39,123 nt of DNA, from positions 1-39,123 of IMG/VR virus record IMGVR_UViG_3300021356_000054. One strand, written 5' to 3'. Position numbers and translations under genes: made by a program. The notes below the pieces were generated by a model, which saw only the letters and a program-made list of their open reading frames with translations, had not been told where the DNA came from and did not search any database. Shown in pieces: positions 23,187 through 31,199 of this stretch (its first letter is position 1; each line of letters begins with the position of its first letter). The stretch is from a virus.

Positions 23187-24379
23187 ATTATGCTTCAATA
23201 GTTCCGTTGATCGGAGGGGAAACACTTGCTATGGAGCAGGTGTTTGGAAAAAGACCAGAGTATATTATGTCTTATGATGGTTTTTTCAATAATGATAAAC
23301 ATTTACTGGAACATTATAATAATGAAGTTCCGTATTATAATTTATCAAATGTGACTGAGAAGATGAAACATGTAGATGTCGTAAATGCGGTATGTCCATG
23401 TGCTGGTCTTTCTTCCTTGTCTCCTTCGGCAGCATCAGATAATTCAGCCAATGATTGGATGGTTGAAAGCGCTAAATATGTTTTGGGTACAGTTCAACCA
23501 AAAGTATTCTGGGGAGAAAATGCTCCAAGATTAGCAAGTAAGATGGGTGAACCTATTGTTGAAAAGCTACGTAGAATTGCATCTCAAAATGGTTATACAT
23601 TTTCATTATTTAAAACAAAATCTAAACTTCATGGTTTATCTCAAGTACGTGATAGATCATTTTATTTCTTTTGGAAAAGTGATAGAACACCACTTATTAA
23701 ATATACATATAGAGATCATCAAACAATTGAAGATTTAATTCTTTCAGTTGAAAGAAGAGAAGATGATCCAATGAATATATTAACCAATAAAAAGAAACCA
23801 ACTGACAATCCATATTATAAATACATTCTGGAAGAAATACATCCAGGAATGACACACAAAGAATTTGCTGCGCAATTACCAAAGTCTGAAAATGTATTGA
23901 GTTACATTGAAGAAAAGCTTGGTAGAACTACAGCATATAACAAAGTTGGCGAATGGATGCAAGCCAAAGGGTATGAAAAGGAAGTACTTAAGTGTAAGCG
24001 AATGTACGCTAAGTTGAAAGCTGGTGGTAACATCATGCGTAAAACTACAGAAATTCCTAAAGATTATATTGGTGCTTTTGTAGGTCATATGCCAACTATG
24101 TTAACACATCCTGTTGAAGATAGATATCTTACCATTCGCGAATGTTTAACTATTATGAAACTACCAGACGATTTTATTCTCCAAGGTGGTTTATCAAATC
24201 TAAATCATATATGTCAAAACGTTCCAGTTACAACAGCTGCCGATATGGCAGAATCTATCAAGCTATTTTTAGAAGGAAGATTAGAATCAGTTGATTCAAG
24301 TTTTGTAATTCAAGACAACAAAAATAAAACTGAATCTTTTGTAAAAAATAGTTTACAATTGACTGAATTTATGTTATAA
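23183..24379 (+). CDS. Divergent DNA cytosine-C5 methyltransferase-like protein
   Basis: 398 residues. The catalytic loop is VCPCAGLS (C73), motif VI is GENAP (E112), motif VIII is QVRDR (Q154, R156, R158), and a motif X-like [13 protein letters not shown] lies near the C-terminus. Motif I is unusual ([15 protein letters not shown] rather than DLFAG-x-GG). The family transfers a one-carbon group to cytosine C5. If most cytosine in this phage is already hydroxymethylated, the substrate is not obvious. It is the last gene of the Agt-like operon; its stop codon lies inside the -10 box of the bS21 promoter. Confidence 0.72.
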   Translation: MNYASIVPLIGGETLAMEQVFGKRPEYIMSYDGFFNNDKHLLEHYNNEVPYYNLSNVTEKMKHVDVVNAVCPCAGLSSLSPSAASDNSANDWMVESAKYVLGTVQPKVFWGENAPRLASKMGEPIVEKLRRIASQNGYTFSLFKTKSKLHGLSQVRDRSFYFFWKSDRTPLIKYTYRDHQTIEDLILSVERREDDPMNILTNKKKPTDNPYYKYILEEIHPGMTHKEFAAQLPKSENVLSYIEEKLGRTTAYNKVGEWMQAKGYEKEVLKCKRMYAKLKAGGNIMRKTTEIPKDYIGAFVGHMPTMLTHPVEDRYLTIRECLTIMKLPDDFILQGGLSNLNHICQNVPVTTAADMAESIKLFLEGRLESVDSSFVIQDNKNKTESFVKNSLQLTEFML

Positions 24380-24380
24380 T
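24352..24380 (+). promoter_or_regulatory. Sigma70-type promoter before bS21-uvsX
   Basis: TTTACA 24352-24357 and TATAAT 24375-24380 with a 17-base spacer and extended -10 TGT, entirely inside the end of the methyltransferase gene and including its stop codon. Confidence 0.87.
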
Positions 24381-24411
24381 ATACATTATACTAACCAATA
24401 GAAGAGGAAAT

Positions 24412-24696
24412 ATGCCAAGTATAAATTTGAAAGCACAACCCCAAAGAGCGGGGAAGTTTAAAAAAGGTCGTAAAGGTAAAAGTCCACAAGACATGCCTTT
24501 CGAAGTAGCTCTTAGAAAATTTAAGAAGGCTGTAGAAGCTGCAGGTATTCTCCAAGAATGTCGTAAAAGAGAATACTATGAAAAGCCTACAGCAAAACGT
24601 AAAAGAAAGAAAGCCGAAGCAATTGCGCGTCATAAACGACAATTAAATTCTGTGGAGCAAACACAATTCGGAAGGAGAAAGAAAAAATGGGCGTAA
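24412..24696 (+). CDS. rpsU: Ribosomal protein bS21 homologue
   Basis: 94 residues with GAGGAAA upstream. The bS21 core is clear: [19 protein letters not shown], then [19 protein letters not shown], followed by a basic tail. The N-terminus and the last 25 residues extend beyond a usual bS21. Phage bS21 genes are known in Pelagibacter and other aquatic phages. In bacteria bS21 sits near the anti-Shine-Dalgarno site of the 30S subunit, so the phage copy may steer ribosomes to phage messages. It overlaps the uvsX start by ten bases. Confidence 0.9.
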   Translation: MPSINLKAQPQRAGKFKKGRKGKSPQDMPFEVALRKFKKAVEAAGILQECRKREYYEKPTAKRKRKKAEAIARHKRQLNSVEQTQFGRRKKKWA

Positions 24697-25748
24697 TGGA
24701 TAAACTCAAGAAAAACTCTAAAATCAAGACATCAGATGTTTTATCTGATTCAGTATTTTTTAGTGATAAGGATATGACTCCAACAGATGTACCAATGATT
24801 AATGTTGCTTTATCAGGAGATCCAGATGGTGGATTAACTTCTGGTTTGACAGTATTGGCTGGTCCATCAAAACACTTTAAAACTTCATTTGCATTGCTAA
24901 TGGCAAGTGCTTATATGAAACAACATGATGATGCAGTAATGTTATTTTATGATTCTGAATTTGGTTCACCACAATCATACTTTACTTCATTTGGTATTGA
25001 TACTTCAAGAGTATTACATACACCAATTACTGATGTTGAACAACTTAAATTTGATTTGGTTGGTCAATTAGATAATATTGAACGTGGTGATAAAGTTGTA
25101 GTTGTTATTGATTCAATTGGTAACCTAGCATCTAAGAAAGAATTGGAAGATGCATTGAATGAAAAATCAGTTGCTGATATGTCTAGGGCAAAAGCACTTA
25201 AAGGTCTATTTAGAATGGTCACACCTTATTTGGCTATGAAAAATATTCCATTGTTGGCTATTAACCATACATATCAAGAAATGGGTCTATTCCCTAAAGC
25301 TGTAGTTTCAGGTGGTACAGGTATTTATTACTCAGCTGATAATATCTGGATTCTTGGTCGTCAACAACAAAAACAAGGTACCGAAGTTAAAGGTTACAAC
25401 TTTGTAATTAATGTTGAAAAATCAAGGTTTGTAAAAGAAAAATCTAAAATTCCAATTGGTGTAACATGGGAAGGCGGTATTGCACAATACTCAGGTCTAC
25501 TTGATGTTGCATTGGCTGGTGGTTATGTACAAAAACCAAGCAATGGTTGGTATTGTAGAGTTGATCAAGAAACAAGAGAATTGATTCAACCTAAGGTAAG
25601 AGAAAAAGATACTCTAACTGCAGAGTTTTGGAATCCTATTTTTGAAGAAACTAATTTTAAAGAGTTCTTAATTGGTCACTATCAAATTGGTCACAAGCCA
25701 TTATTTGATGTAGAAATTGATGTACAAATGGATGAAAGTGGTGTATAA
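24687..25748 (+). CDS. uvsX: UvsX, RecA-like recombinase
   Basis: 353 residues, T4-like length. Walker A is GPSKHFKT (residues 59-66), as in T4 UvsX GPSKSFKS. Walker B is [11 protein letters not shown], then [11 protein letters not shown] and a [11 protein letters not shown] loop. It forms filaments on single-stranded DNA for strand exchange and recombination-dependent replication, together with gp46 and gp41. AAGGAG lies nine bases upstream. It ends two bases before the next gene. Confidence 0.95.
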   Translation: MGVMDKLKKNSKIKTSDVLSDSVFFSDKDMTPTDVPMINVALSGDPDGGLTSGLTVLAGPSKHFKTSFALLMASAYMKQHDDAVMLFYDSEFGSPQSYFTSFGIDTSRVLHTPITDVEQLKFDLVGQLDNIERGDKVVVVIDSIGNLASKKELEDALNEKSVADMSRAKALKGLFRMVTPYLAMKNIPLLAINHTYQEMGLFPKAVVSGGTGIYYSADNIWILGRQQQKQGTEVKGYNFVINVEKSRFVKEKSKIPIGVTWEGGIAQYSGLLDVALAGGYVQKPSNGWYCRVDQETRELIQPKVREKDTLTAEFWNPIFEETNFKEFLIGHYQIGHKPLFDVEIDVQMDESGV

Positions 25749-25750
25749 TA

Positions 25751-26071
25751 ATGGATGATCATTATAAAATTGTAGAATCTCCAAACTCAAGCTTTTATGC
25801 TTTACAGTTTCATGATCCATCTCCATTCCCTGGAGTAAGAGTTATTTATGGAACAGTATCGATTAAAGAAAATGTTGAAATGGATTTAGCTACATTGTCT
25901 TTTACTTACAACATTAGTGACCCAGGAGATTGGGATCATGATGATTTAAGAGAAAATAAAACTTTTAATGATTACCTAGGAGATGTATTATCATCAATTT
26001 TAGAAAATACTGTAGAGGGACAAATTGGAAAATCAACTGACGACACACATACTGAGTCACCTACTCAATAA
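25751..26071 (+). CDS. Conserved small protein between uvsX and gene 41
   Basis: 106 residues, acidic. ALQFHDPSPFPGVRVIYGTVSI, and a C-terminal SPTQ tail, give no known motif. A protein of similar size sits in this place in other marine T4-like phages, from memory. Its position suggests a replication accessory role. It overlaps gene 41 by 47 bases. Confidence 0.6.
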   Translation: MDDHYKIVESPNSSFYALQFHDPSPFPGVRVIYGTVSIKENVEMDLATLSFTYNISDPGDWDHDDLRENKTFNDYLGDVLSSILENTVEGQIGKSTDDTHTESPTQ

Positions 26072-27413
26072 CGAAGATTATTGCCGTAGAGTAATTCCGT
26101 ATATTCAAAAAGAATATTTTGAAGGCACAGACAAATTAGTATTTGATCTAATTGTAGACTTTGTTGCTAAAAATAATAAGCTGCCAACTGGTAGAGTTTT
26201 GGATTTGGAATTACAAAAAGTATCAGCACCAGAAGATGTATTGAATCAAGCATCTAGACTTATTAATGAAATATCTACTAAGACTGATGTTGATACTGAT
26301 TATTTGATTGGTGAATCCGAAAAATGGTGCCGTGATCGTGCGGTCTATAATGCCATTATGGATTCTATTCAAATTATTGATGGGAAGGATAAAGAAAAAA
26401 CTGAAGGTGCAATACCTGAAATTCTTTCCCAAGCTCTTGGTGTATCATTTGATCAAGCAATTGGTCATGATTACATTGATGATTCGGATGATCGTTTTGA
26501 ATTTTATAATAAAGAAGAAACCAGAATACCTTGGGATTTGGATTACTTCAATAAAATCACAAAAGGTGGTATTCCAAATAAAACATTGAATATTTGTTTG
26601 GCTGGTACAGGTGTTGGTAAATCATTGTTTATGTGTCACAACGCAGCATCTGTTTTACAACAAGGTAAAAACGTTTTATATATCACTATGGAAATGGCTG
26701 AAGAAAGAATTGCTGAACGTATTGATGCTAACCTTATGGACCTACCCATTCAACAATTGGAATCACTTCCAAAAACTGTATTCTCTGAAAAGATTGGTAA
26801 GATTGCGCAAGCTTCTATTGGTAAACTAATCATTAAGGAATATCCTACAGGTGCTGCTCATTCAGGTCACTTTAGGGCTTTGTTGAATGAATTGAAATTG
26901 AAAAAGAACTTCAAACCAGATATGATATACATTGATTATCTAAACATTTGTTCTTCTTCAAGAATGAAAGCAATGGGTGGTAGTATAAATAGTTACTCAT
27001 ACATTAAAGCAATTGCTGAAGAATTAAGAGGTTTGGCTATTGAATTTAATGTACCAATTATGTCAGCAACTCAAACAACAAGATCTGGTTTTAGTAATAC
27101 CGATGTAGGCTTGGAAGATACTTCGGAATCATTTGGTTTGCCAGCAACAGCTGATTTAATGTTTGCATTAATCGCAACTGAAGAACTAGATGAATTAAAT
27201 CAAGTAATGGTAAAACAATTAAAGAATCGTTATAACGATCCAACCAAATATAAAAGATTTGTAATTGGTATTGATCGAGCAAGAATGAAGTTATACGATG
27301 TTGAAGAATCAGCTCAATCAGATATTGTATCAGATATGAGCATCCCCGATAAACCAATTGCAACGTGGGGGGATAATGAGAAAAAAGACACGTTTGCAGA
27401 TTTTAAAATATAG
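26025..27413 (+). CDS. 41: gp41, replicative DNA helicase
   Basis: 462 residues (T4: 475). It follows T4 gp41: ILSHLLNNEDYCRRVIPYIQKEYFE at the start, Walker A AGTGVGKS (about 193-200), VLYITMEMAEERIAERIDANLMD, LNELKLKKNF and a C-terminal ESFGLPATADLMFALI. It unwinds DNA ahead of gp43 as a hexamer. The start is TTG 26025 with AGAGGGA upstream: no in-frame ATG occurs before the conserved N-terminus. It overlaps the previous gene by 47 bases. Confidence 0.94.
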   Translation: MENQLTTHILSHLLNNEDYCRRVIPYIQKEYFEGTDKLVFDLIVDFVAKNNKLPTGRVLDLELQKVSAPEDVLNQASRLINEISTKTDVDTDYLIGESEKWCRDRAVYNAIMDSIQIIDGKDKEKTEGAIPEILSQALGVSFDQAIGHDYIDDSDDRFEFYNKEETRIPWDLDYFNKITKGGIPNKTLNICLAGTGVGKSLFMCHNAASVLQQGKNVLYITMEMAEERIAERIDANLMDLPIQQLESLPKTVFSEKIGKIAQASIGKLIIKEYPTGAAHSGHFRALLNELKLKKNFKPDMIYIDYLNICSSSRMKAMGGSINSYSYIKAIAEELRGLAIEFNVPIMSATQTTRSGFSNTDVGLEDTSESFGLPATADLMFALIATEELDELNQVMVKQLKNRYNDPTKYKRFVIGIDRARMKLYDVEESAQSDIVSDMSIPDKPIATWGDNEKKDTFADFKI

Positions 27414-27422
27414 GAGAAAAGT

Positions 27423-27587
27423 ATGTTAGATTGGGTAAAAGCTAGACTAGTAGAAAGAACAACTCTTGATGGGGTTGCTCTAATCTTAGCATGTGGATCC
27501 GTTATTCTATTCGGCGGCTTAGCTAAATTATTAGCTTGGGTTGGTTTAGTATATGGTGTCTATACATTAATTAAAGAAGAGGATTAA
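27423..27587 (+). CDS. 54-residue membrane protein (ERTTLDG type)
   Basis: A short gene with TAGGAG upstream. MLDWVKARLVERTTLDG is followed by hydrophobic segments (about residues 17-34 and 35-48) and a charged KEED end. Similar mini-proteins with an ERTT-x-DG motif occur in marine T4-like phages, from memory. It could be a small holin or other membrane protein; no proof. Confidence 0.65.
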   Translation: MLDWVKARLVERTTLDGVALILACGSVILFGGLAKLLAWVGLVYGVYTLIKEED

Positions 27588-27595
27588 TATTAAAA

Positions 27596-28255
27596 ATGTT
27601 TAATGTTCGTGTTATTTCGCACTCCAAGCCAGCTATTGGCGTTGAATTAAAAGACGATTTGCTACAAATGGTAGCATACTGTGCCCGCGTATCAAATCCA
27701 AATAATCAAAATAATGAGGAAACTGCGGAAAAACTAATTAAATATTTGATTAAACATCAGCACTGGTCTCCATTAGAGATGGCCAGTGTTTGCATGGAAA
27801 TCGAAACCACAAGGGATATTGCTCGCCAAATTCTTAGACATAGATCATTTTCATTCCAAGAGTTTAGCCAGCGATATGCCGATCCTACCAAAGATTTGTC
27901 TTTTACAACTAGAGAAGCTAGGTTACAAGATCCTAAAAATAGACAAAATTCTACTCCACTTCCATTAGAAGATTCAATTAATCATATATGGGAGTCATAT
28001 CAAGAGGTTATTATTGAGCGATGTAAGCATGCCTATGAATGGGCTATCAATGCTGGTATTGCTAAAGAACAGGCTAGAGCAATTCTACCTGAAGGACTTA
28101 CAATGTCTAGAATGTACGTCAATGGAACGTTACGTTCGTGGATTCATTATATCCAATTAAGAGCTGCTAATGGTACTCAAAAGGAACACATGGATATTGC
28201 TAAAGCTTGTGCTGAAGCTATATACCAAATATTTCCTTTGGATGATGTCATTTAA
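27596..28255 (+). CDS. thyX: ThyX, flavin-dependent thymidylate synthase
   Basis: 219 residues. RHRSFSFQEFSQRY (from R81) is the ThyX motif RHR-x-x-S-x-x-x-x-S-x-RY. YCARVSNP, HWSPLEMASVCMEIE and NGTLRSWIHYIQLRA are also typical. It makes dTMP from dUMP with FAD, NADPH and methylene-tetrahydrofolate. The dUMP can come from the dCMP deaminase at 18297. As the ThyA-fold protein here is gp42-like, ThyX is the only thymidylate synthase seen in the window. Confidence 0.95.
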   Translation: MFNVRVISHSKPAIGVELKDDLLQMVAYCARVSNPNNQNNEETAEKLIKYLIKHQHWSPLEMASVCMEIETTRDIARQILRHRSFSFQEFSQRYADPTKDLSFTTREARLQDPKNRQNSTPLPLEDSINHIWESYQEVIIERCKHAYEWAINAGIAKEQARAILPEGLTMSRMYVNGTLRSWIHYIQLRAANGTQKEHMDIAKACAEAIYQIFPLDDVI

Positions 28256-28293
28256 TATATACAAAAAAAATATACTTTTTTTTAAAAAAACCG

Positions 28294-28322
28294 TTTACAA
28301 AGGCTGTAAACTGTGTTATAAT
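28294..28322 (+). promoter_or_regulatory. Sigma70-type promoter before the small-gene cluster
   Basis: TTTACA 28294-28299, 17-base spacer, TATAAT 28317-28322, extended -10 TGT. It follows an AT palindrome (T-run then A-run, 28276-28290) and shares its leader with the promoter at 3704-3732. Confidence 0.88.
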
Positions 28323-28353
28323 ATACCTATATTAAATGATAAGGAACTAAATT

Positions 28354-28554
28354 ATGAGTAATATGAATAACGAAATCGTCATGGAAGCAATTGTTGAAAA
28401 CATTGAAGACATGAGTCAAATGGAAATAGTTAACGCTTTGGATATAAAGCCAGGAGCTGCATGGGAATCATATGATGAAATGCTAGCTAATGCTGATTTT
28501 GATGTTTTAAAAGAAAAATTAGCTTGGCAAATGTTCGAGGAGGCTGCATTGTGA
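28354..28554 (+). CDS. Small acidic protein of unknown function
   Basis: 66 residues, first gene after the promoter, with ATAAGGAAC upstream. Acidic and helical (AIVENIEDMSQMEIVNALDI). No motif recognised. The end, encoding MFEEA, carries the ribosome site for the next gene. Confidence 0.55.
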   Translation: MSNMNNEIVMEAIVENIEDMSQMEIVNALDIKPGAAWESYDEMLANADFDVLKEKLAWQMFEEAAL

Positions 28555-28721
28555 AAAATCTAGAACAAGTAATCGCTGAATTGGTAAATGAAACCTTAAG
28601 CGAAGATCAAGTAAGATCTATTGTTGGTGCACCAAGTATCGAAGAAGACAAACTTTGTTCATGTGGAAAAGAGTTAGATGCATGTAACGAATCTTATGAA
28701 CACATGACTCACGGGGTATAA
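28551..28721 (+). CDS. Small protein with CxC...C cluster, GTG start
   Basis: 56 residues. GTG 28551 is chosen because GAGGAGG (28537-28543) is seven bases upstream; the in-frame ATG at 28524 would read through this site. LCSCGKELDACN may bind a metal. Function unknown. Confidence 0.5.
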   Translation: MKNLEQVIAELVNETLSEDQVRSIVGAPSIEEDKLCSCGKELDACNESYEHMTHGV

Positions 28722-28722
28722 T

Positions 28723-29037
28723 ATGAGAACTGACAGTTATATAATGACAGCACATTGCGCTAGTGCAGGTGATATGTTAGAAGTGGAAACAATCAGGGCC
28801 ACAGTTAAAGCTATTAATAAAATGGCTAAAGAAACTGATCGTATGAATGAATACAGGGTTGATCATGGTTATGATGATTATTGGGTAGAAACTCCAAAGT
28901 ATAGAGTTACATTAATGCCAAGAGGTCCAAGAACTGCAGCGGCAATTGCAGATGGTAGACATCCAAGAGCATATGATTCTACTCTACCAATGAGACATGC
29001 CGAAAGACTTGATGTTTATATTCATAGGAAAAGATAA
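28723..29037 (+). CDS. Unknown 104-residue protein
   Basis: Starts two bases after the previous gene. AIADGRHPRAYDSTLPMRHAERLDVYIHR near the end is rich in Arg and His. No family recognised. It is coupled to the next gene by a one-base overlap. Confidence 0.5.
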   Translation: MRTDSYIMTAHCASAGDMLEVETIRATVKAINKMAKETDRMNEYRVDHGYDDYWVETPKYRVTLMPRGPRTAAAIADGRHPRAYDSTLPMRHAERLDVYIHRKR

Positions 29038-29255
29038 TGGCTTTAAGAGCGTTTAAAGAAATAACTAAGTGGGATGATAATACACCAAACCACACTTATA
29101 TCTTAAATGAACAAGGACATTTAGTTGGATATAGAAAAACAAGTACAAAAGAATATATCCAATTTAAAAGTCCTATGAAACAATTTTCAAAAACTCGTAG
29201 AAAGTTTATAGAATTAAAACCAGTTGAAAAATATATGGGGTTACAAAATGTCTAA
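29037..29255 (+). CDS. Unknown 72-residue phage protein
   Basis: FKEITKWDDNTPNHTYILNEQGHLVGYRK, then FSKTRRKF, resembles a short family seen in marine T4-like phages (from memory), of unknown role. Basic overall. Overlaps the next gene by eight bases. Confidence 0.5.
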   Translation: MALRAFKEITKWDDNTPNHTYILNEQGHLVGYRKTSTKEYIQFKSPMKQFSKTRRKFIELKPVEKYMGLQNV

Positions 29256-29418
29256 TCAAATCGTAGCAGCACTAGTAGCAAGCTTAGTATCATTTTTTAT
29301 TGGAGTGGTTATCGCGGCATCTTCCGTTCAAAATTCTTGGAGACTAGATGCGGCAGCCACCGAATGTGCTCAATTTAATCCATTGCATGGACACTTTGAA
29401 TGGTTACAAGAGGAATAG
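29248..29418 (+). CDS. Small single-pass membrane protein
   Basis: 56 residues from ATG 29248, preceded by GGGG. The first 26 residues are hydrophobic (MSNQIVAALVASLVSFFIGV) like an uncleaved signal anchor; the rest is soluble. An earlier in-frame ATG at 29224 would add eight residues inside the previous gene. Confidence 0.5.
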   Translation: MSNQIVAALVASLVSFFIGVVIAASSVQNSWRLDAAATECAQFNPLHGHFEWLQEE

Positions 29419-29419
29419 T

Positions 29420-29569
29420 ATGAAATCTAGTTTTAAAGTATTTGCAATTAGTCCAAAAGATAAAAAGTGCGTAGCCGAATATTTGTTTGCAGAGTTACAA
29501 GAAGCAATGAAGTTTGAATTGGGTATGCGTAAAAAAGGTTATGAAACTAGAATAGAAAGATCTCTATGA
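29420..29569 (+). CDS. Unknown 49-residue protein
   Basis: Starts at ATG 29420 with AGAGGAA upstream. MKSSFKVFAISPKDKKC, then a helix. The MKSSFK opening slightly resembles the capsid tag of later genes, but no L/I-x-E site follows at the usual place. Its stop overlaps the next start by four bases. Confidence 0.45.
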   Translation: MKSSFKVFAISPKDKKCVAEYLFAELQEAMKFELGMRKKGYETRIERSL

Positions 29570-29757
29570 CAGAGTTTTATTTAATACTATTTGCATCTAT
29601 TATTGGTGTAGGATATACATCATACAAAATTGGCCATTTTGAAGGATCGGCCAAAATGCTCGAAATGTTAGAACACATTGGTATAATTTATTACGATGAA
29701 GAAGATAATGTTATGCCAAATAGTTCATATAGGCCAAAAAACAGAGTTAAAAAATAG
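29566..29757 (+). CDS. Small membrane-anchored protein
   Basis: 63 residues. Hydrophobic N-terminus (MTEFYLILFASIIGVGYTSY) followed by a soluble acidic then basic part. Function unknown. Last gene of the small-protein cluster. Confidence 0.5.
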   Translation: MTEFYLILFASIIGVGYTSYKIGHFEGSAKMLEMLEHIGIIYYDEEDNVMPNSSYRPKNRVKK

Positions 29758-29765
29758 TATAAATA
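29758..29765 (+). promoter_or_regulatory. T4-type late promoter box TATAAATA before the virion gene cluster
   Basis: Exact late consensus just after the stop of the small membrane gene, 39 bases before the first capsid-tagged gene. Confidence 0.6.
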
Positions 29766-29769
29766 GTAT

Positions 29770-29798
29770 TGTACATTTAAATAACGGAGTGTTATAAT
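29770..29798 (+). promoter_or_regulatory. Sigma70-type promoter overlapping the late promoter region
   Basis: TGTACA 29770-29775, 17-base spacer, TATAAT 29793-29798 with extended -10 TGT. The start codon at 29805 lies just downstream, so its own transcript would be leaderless. Tandem with the late-type box. Confidence 0.6.
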
Positions 29799-29804
29799 AC
29801 TAAT

Positions 29805-31199
29805 ATGAACAGTTTTTTATCTCATCAAATAAACGAAGCGGTGGCTCTTTCTCCGGCTCAACTTGATAAACCCAATTCAAGTACCGGAGAATCCCGTGCC
29901 GACATTCTTATAAGATTAATCAAAGGTGGTAAACCAATAGAATTGGCCAAGGGTGGTACAGTTACTATTGAAAATACTCCTGAATTAATCAGTCAAATAG
30001 AAAAATGGCGTGATGATGATTCAGATAAAAAATCTCCAATTCCAATGTTAACTGTTGATGGACAAGCAATTACTACATCTAAGTTAGCTAAATCAAAAGT
30101 TTTTGGTGGTGGTACCGGTGGAGCCGGTGGTGGCACTGAAAATACTAAAATCACAGAATCTCATCAGTGTGTTTTATTGCAAGCAATGCTTGATTATGGT
30201 ACACATGATGCAGACTATTACACTCCAGAAATTTTAACAAAAGCATATAAAAAAGTATTTGTTGATGCTTCAATAAAAGAAATTTTAAGCGTTGACGATA
30301 CATGGTTTATGTCTTCATATAAATCAGCATTATATCTTGTTAAAAATAAATACGTAAATAAGAATCACACATTCCATAGAAATGATAAAGTGATGAATGG
30401 TATTTACGCGCTTAAATCAGCAGCATTTAAAAACTCTGGGTTCCCTAATTTAAAAGATGATAAGTGGAACCCTGGTGATATATGGGCTGTAGAAAAAGGA
30501 TTTAAATTAAAAGAGTTGCCCTCTGATTCTGTTAAATCCTTAAATGAAAAAATATTAGAACTATTTGCTACCAGAAGATTGGTAGGTATTTCCCTTAAGC
30601 AGATCAAATCAAAGAAAGCTGACGCTAAAGGAAAAGAATATAATGTAAAAAGACCGCCCGATACTGACGATCATAAAGTATTTAAAGTATTATTACAAGG
30701 CGAGCAACGTGGAACATTTTGGTCAAGTAAAGGTTCCACCATTCAATTTGATAAGGGCCAAGGCGCATTAAATCTAAAAGATAATAGCCCTGGTGCTGCA
30801 GTTAAAGCTGAAATTAAAGGTAAGTCTGCTCGTGGTGGAGGCGCATCATGGGGTGTAATGCAAGATGCAGCTAGACAAGTATTTAGAAAGAAAATACCAG
30901 ATCACAAAGCTGGCGTTTTTAAAATTGCTAAGAAAATTAAAAGAGGTGATAAGAAAGCAGTCAATGTTATGTGGACTCTTTTTAATCATTTCTATAGAGA
31001 TGTTAGTAGAGAAGAATTTGAAAAGGAATTAGCATTGAAAGACTTTAATTGGATTTCAGCTAAATTAGGTTCTTTGTATATTTGTTATTATGTGTCAATC
31101 AACACTGGACCAAAAGCAAATAGGTTTATTACAAAAATTGTTAATTATGCTGGATCTAAATCAGAAGATTCAAGCGCGTACATTAAGGTATACGAATAA
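29805..31199 (+). CDS. Capsid-tagged internal protein, possible nuclease fold
   Basis: 464 residues starting MNSFLSHQINEAVAL, with INE/A as a candidate prohead-protease site. A Gly-rich linker lies near residues 104-113. Then DKWNPGDIWAVEKG, later GISLKQI, could form the D ... S-x-K centre of a PD-(D/E)XK-like fold, but the motif E is unclear. The end is a conserved-looking helical part. I do not know the exact family; marine T4-like phages have a similar large protein beside the ligase-fold protein that follows. The stop shares one base with the next start. Confidence 0.5.
   Translation: MNSFLSHQINEAVALSPAQLDKPNSSTGESRADILIRLIKGGKPIELAKGGTVTIENTPELISQIEKWRDDDSDKKSPIPMLTVDGQAITTSKLAKSKVFGGGTGGAGGGTENTKITESHQCVLLQAMLDYGTHDADYYTPEILTKAYKKVFVDASIKEILSVDDTWFMSSYKSALYLVKNKYVNKNHTFHRNDKVMNGIYALKSAAFKNSGFPNLKDDKWNPGDIWAVEKGFKLKELPSDSVKSLNEKILELFATRRLVGISLKQIKSKKADAKGKEYNVKRPPDTDDHKVFKVLLQGEQRGTFWSSKGSTIQFDKGQGALNLKDNSPGAAVKAEIKGKSARGGGASWGVMQDAARQVFRKKIPDHKAGVFKIAKKIKRGDKKAVNVMWTLFNHFYRDVSREEFEKELALKDFNWISAKLGSLYICYYVSINTGPKANRFITKIVNYAGSKSEDSSAYIKVYE

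Noticed and set aside
26985-26992. TATAAATA late promoter inside gene 41
   Set aside because: It lies in the middle of a conserved coding stretch with no gene start downstream; likely chance in an AT-rich sequence.
28276-28290. Rho-independent terminator after thyX
   Set aside because: The T-run and A-run form an AT palindrome without a GC stem; more likely part of the promoter upstream region.
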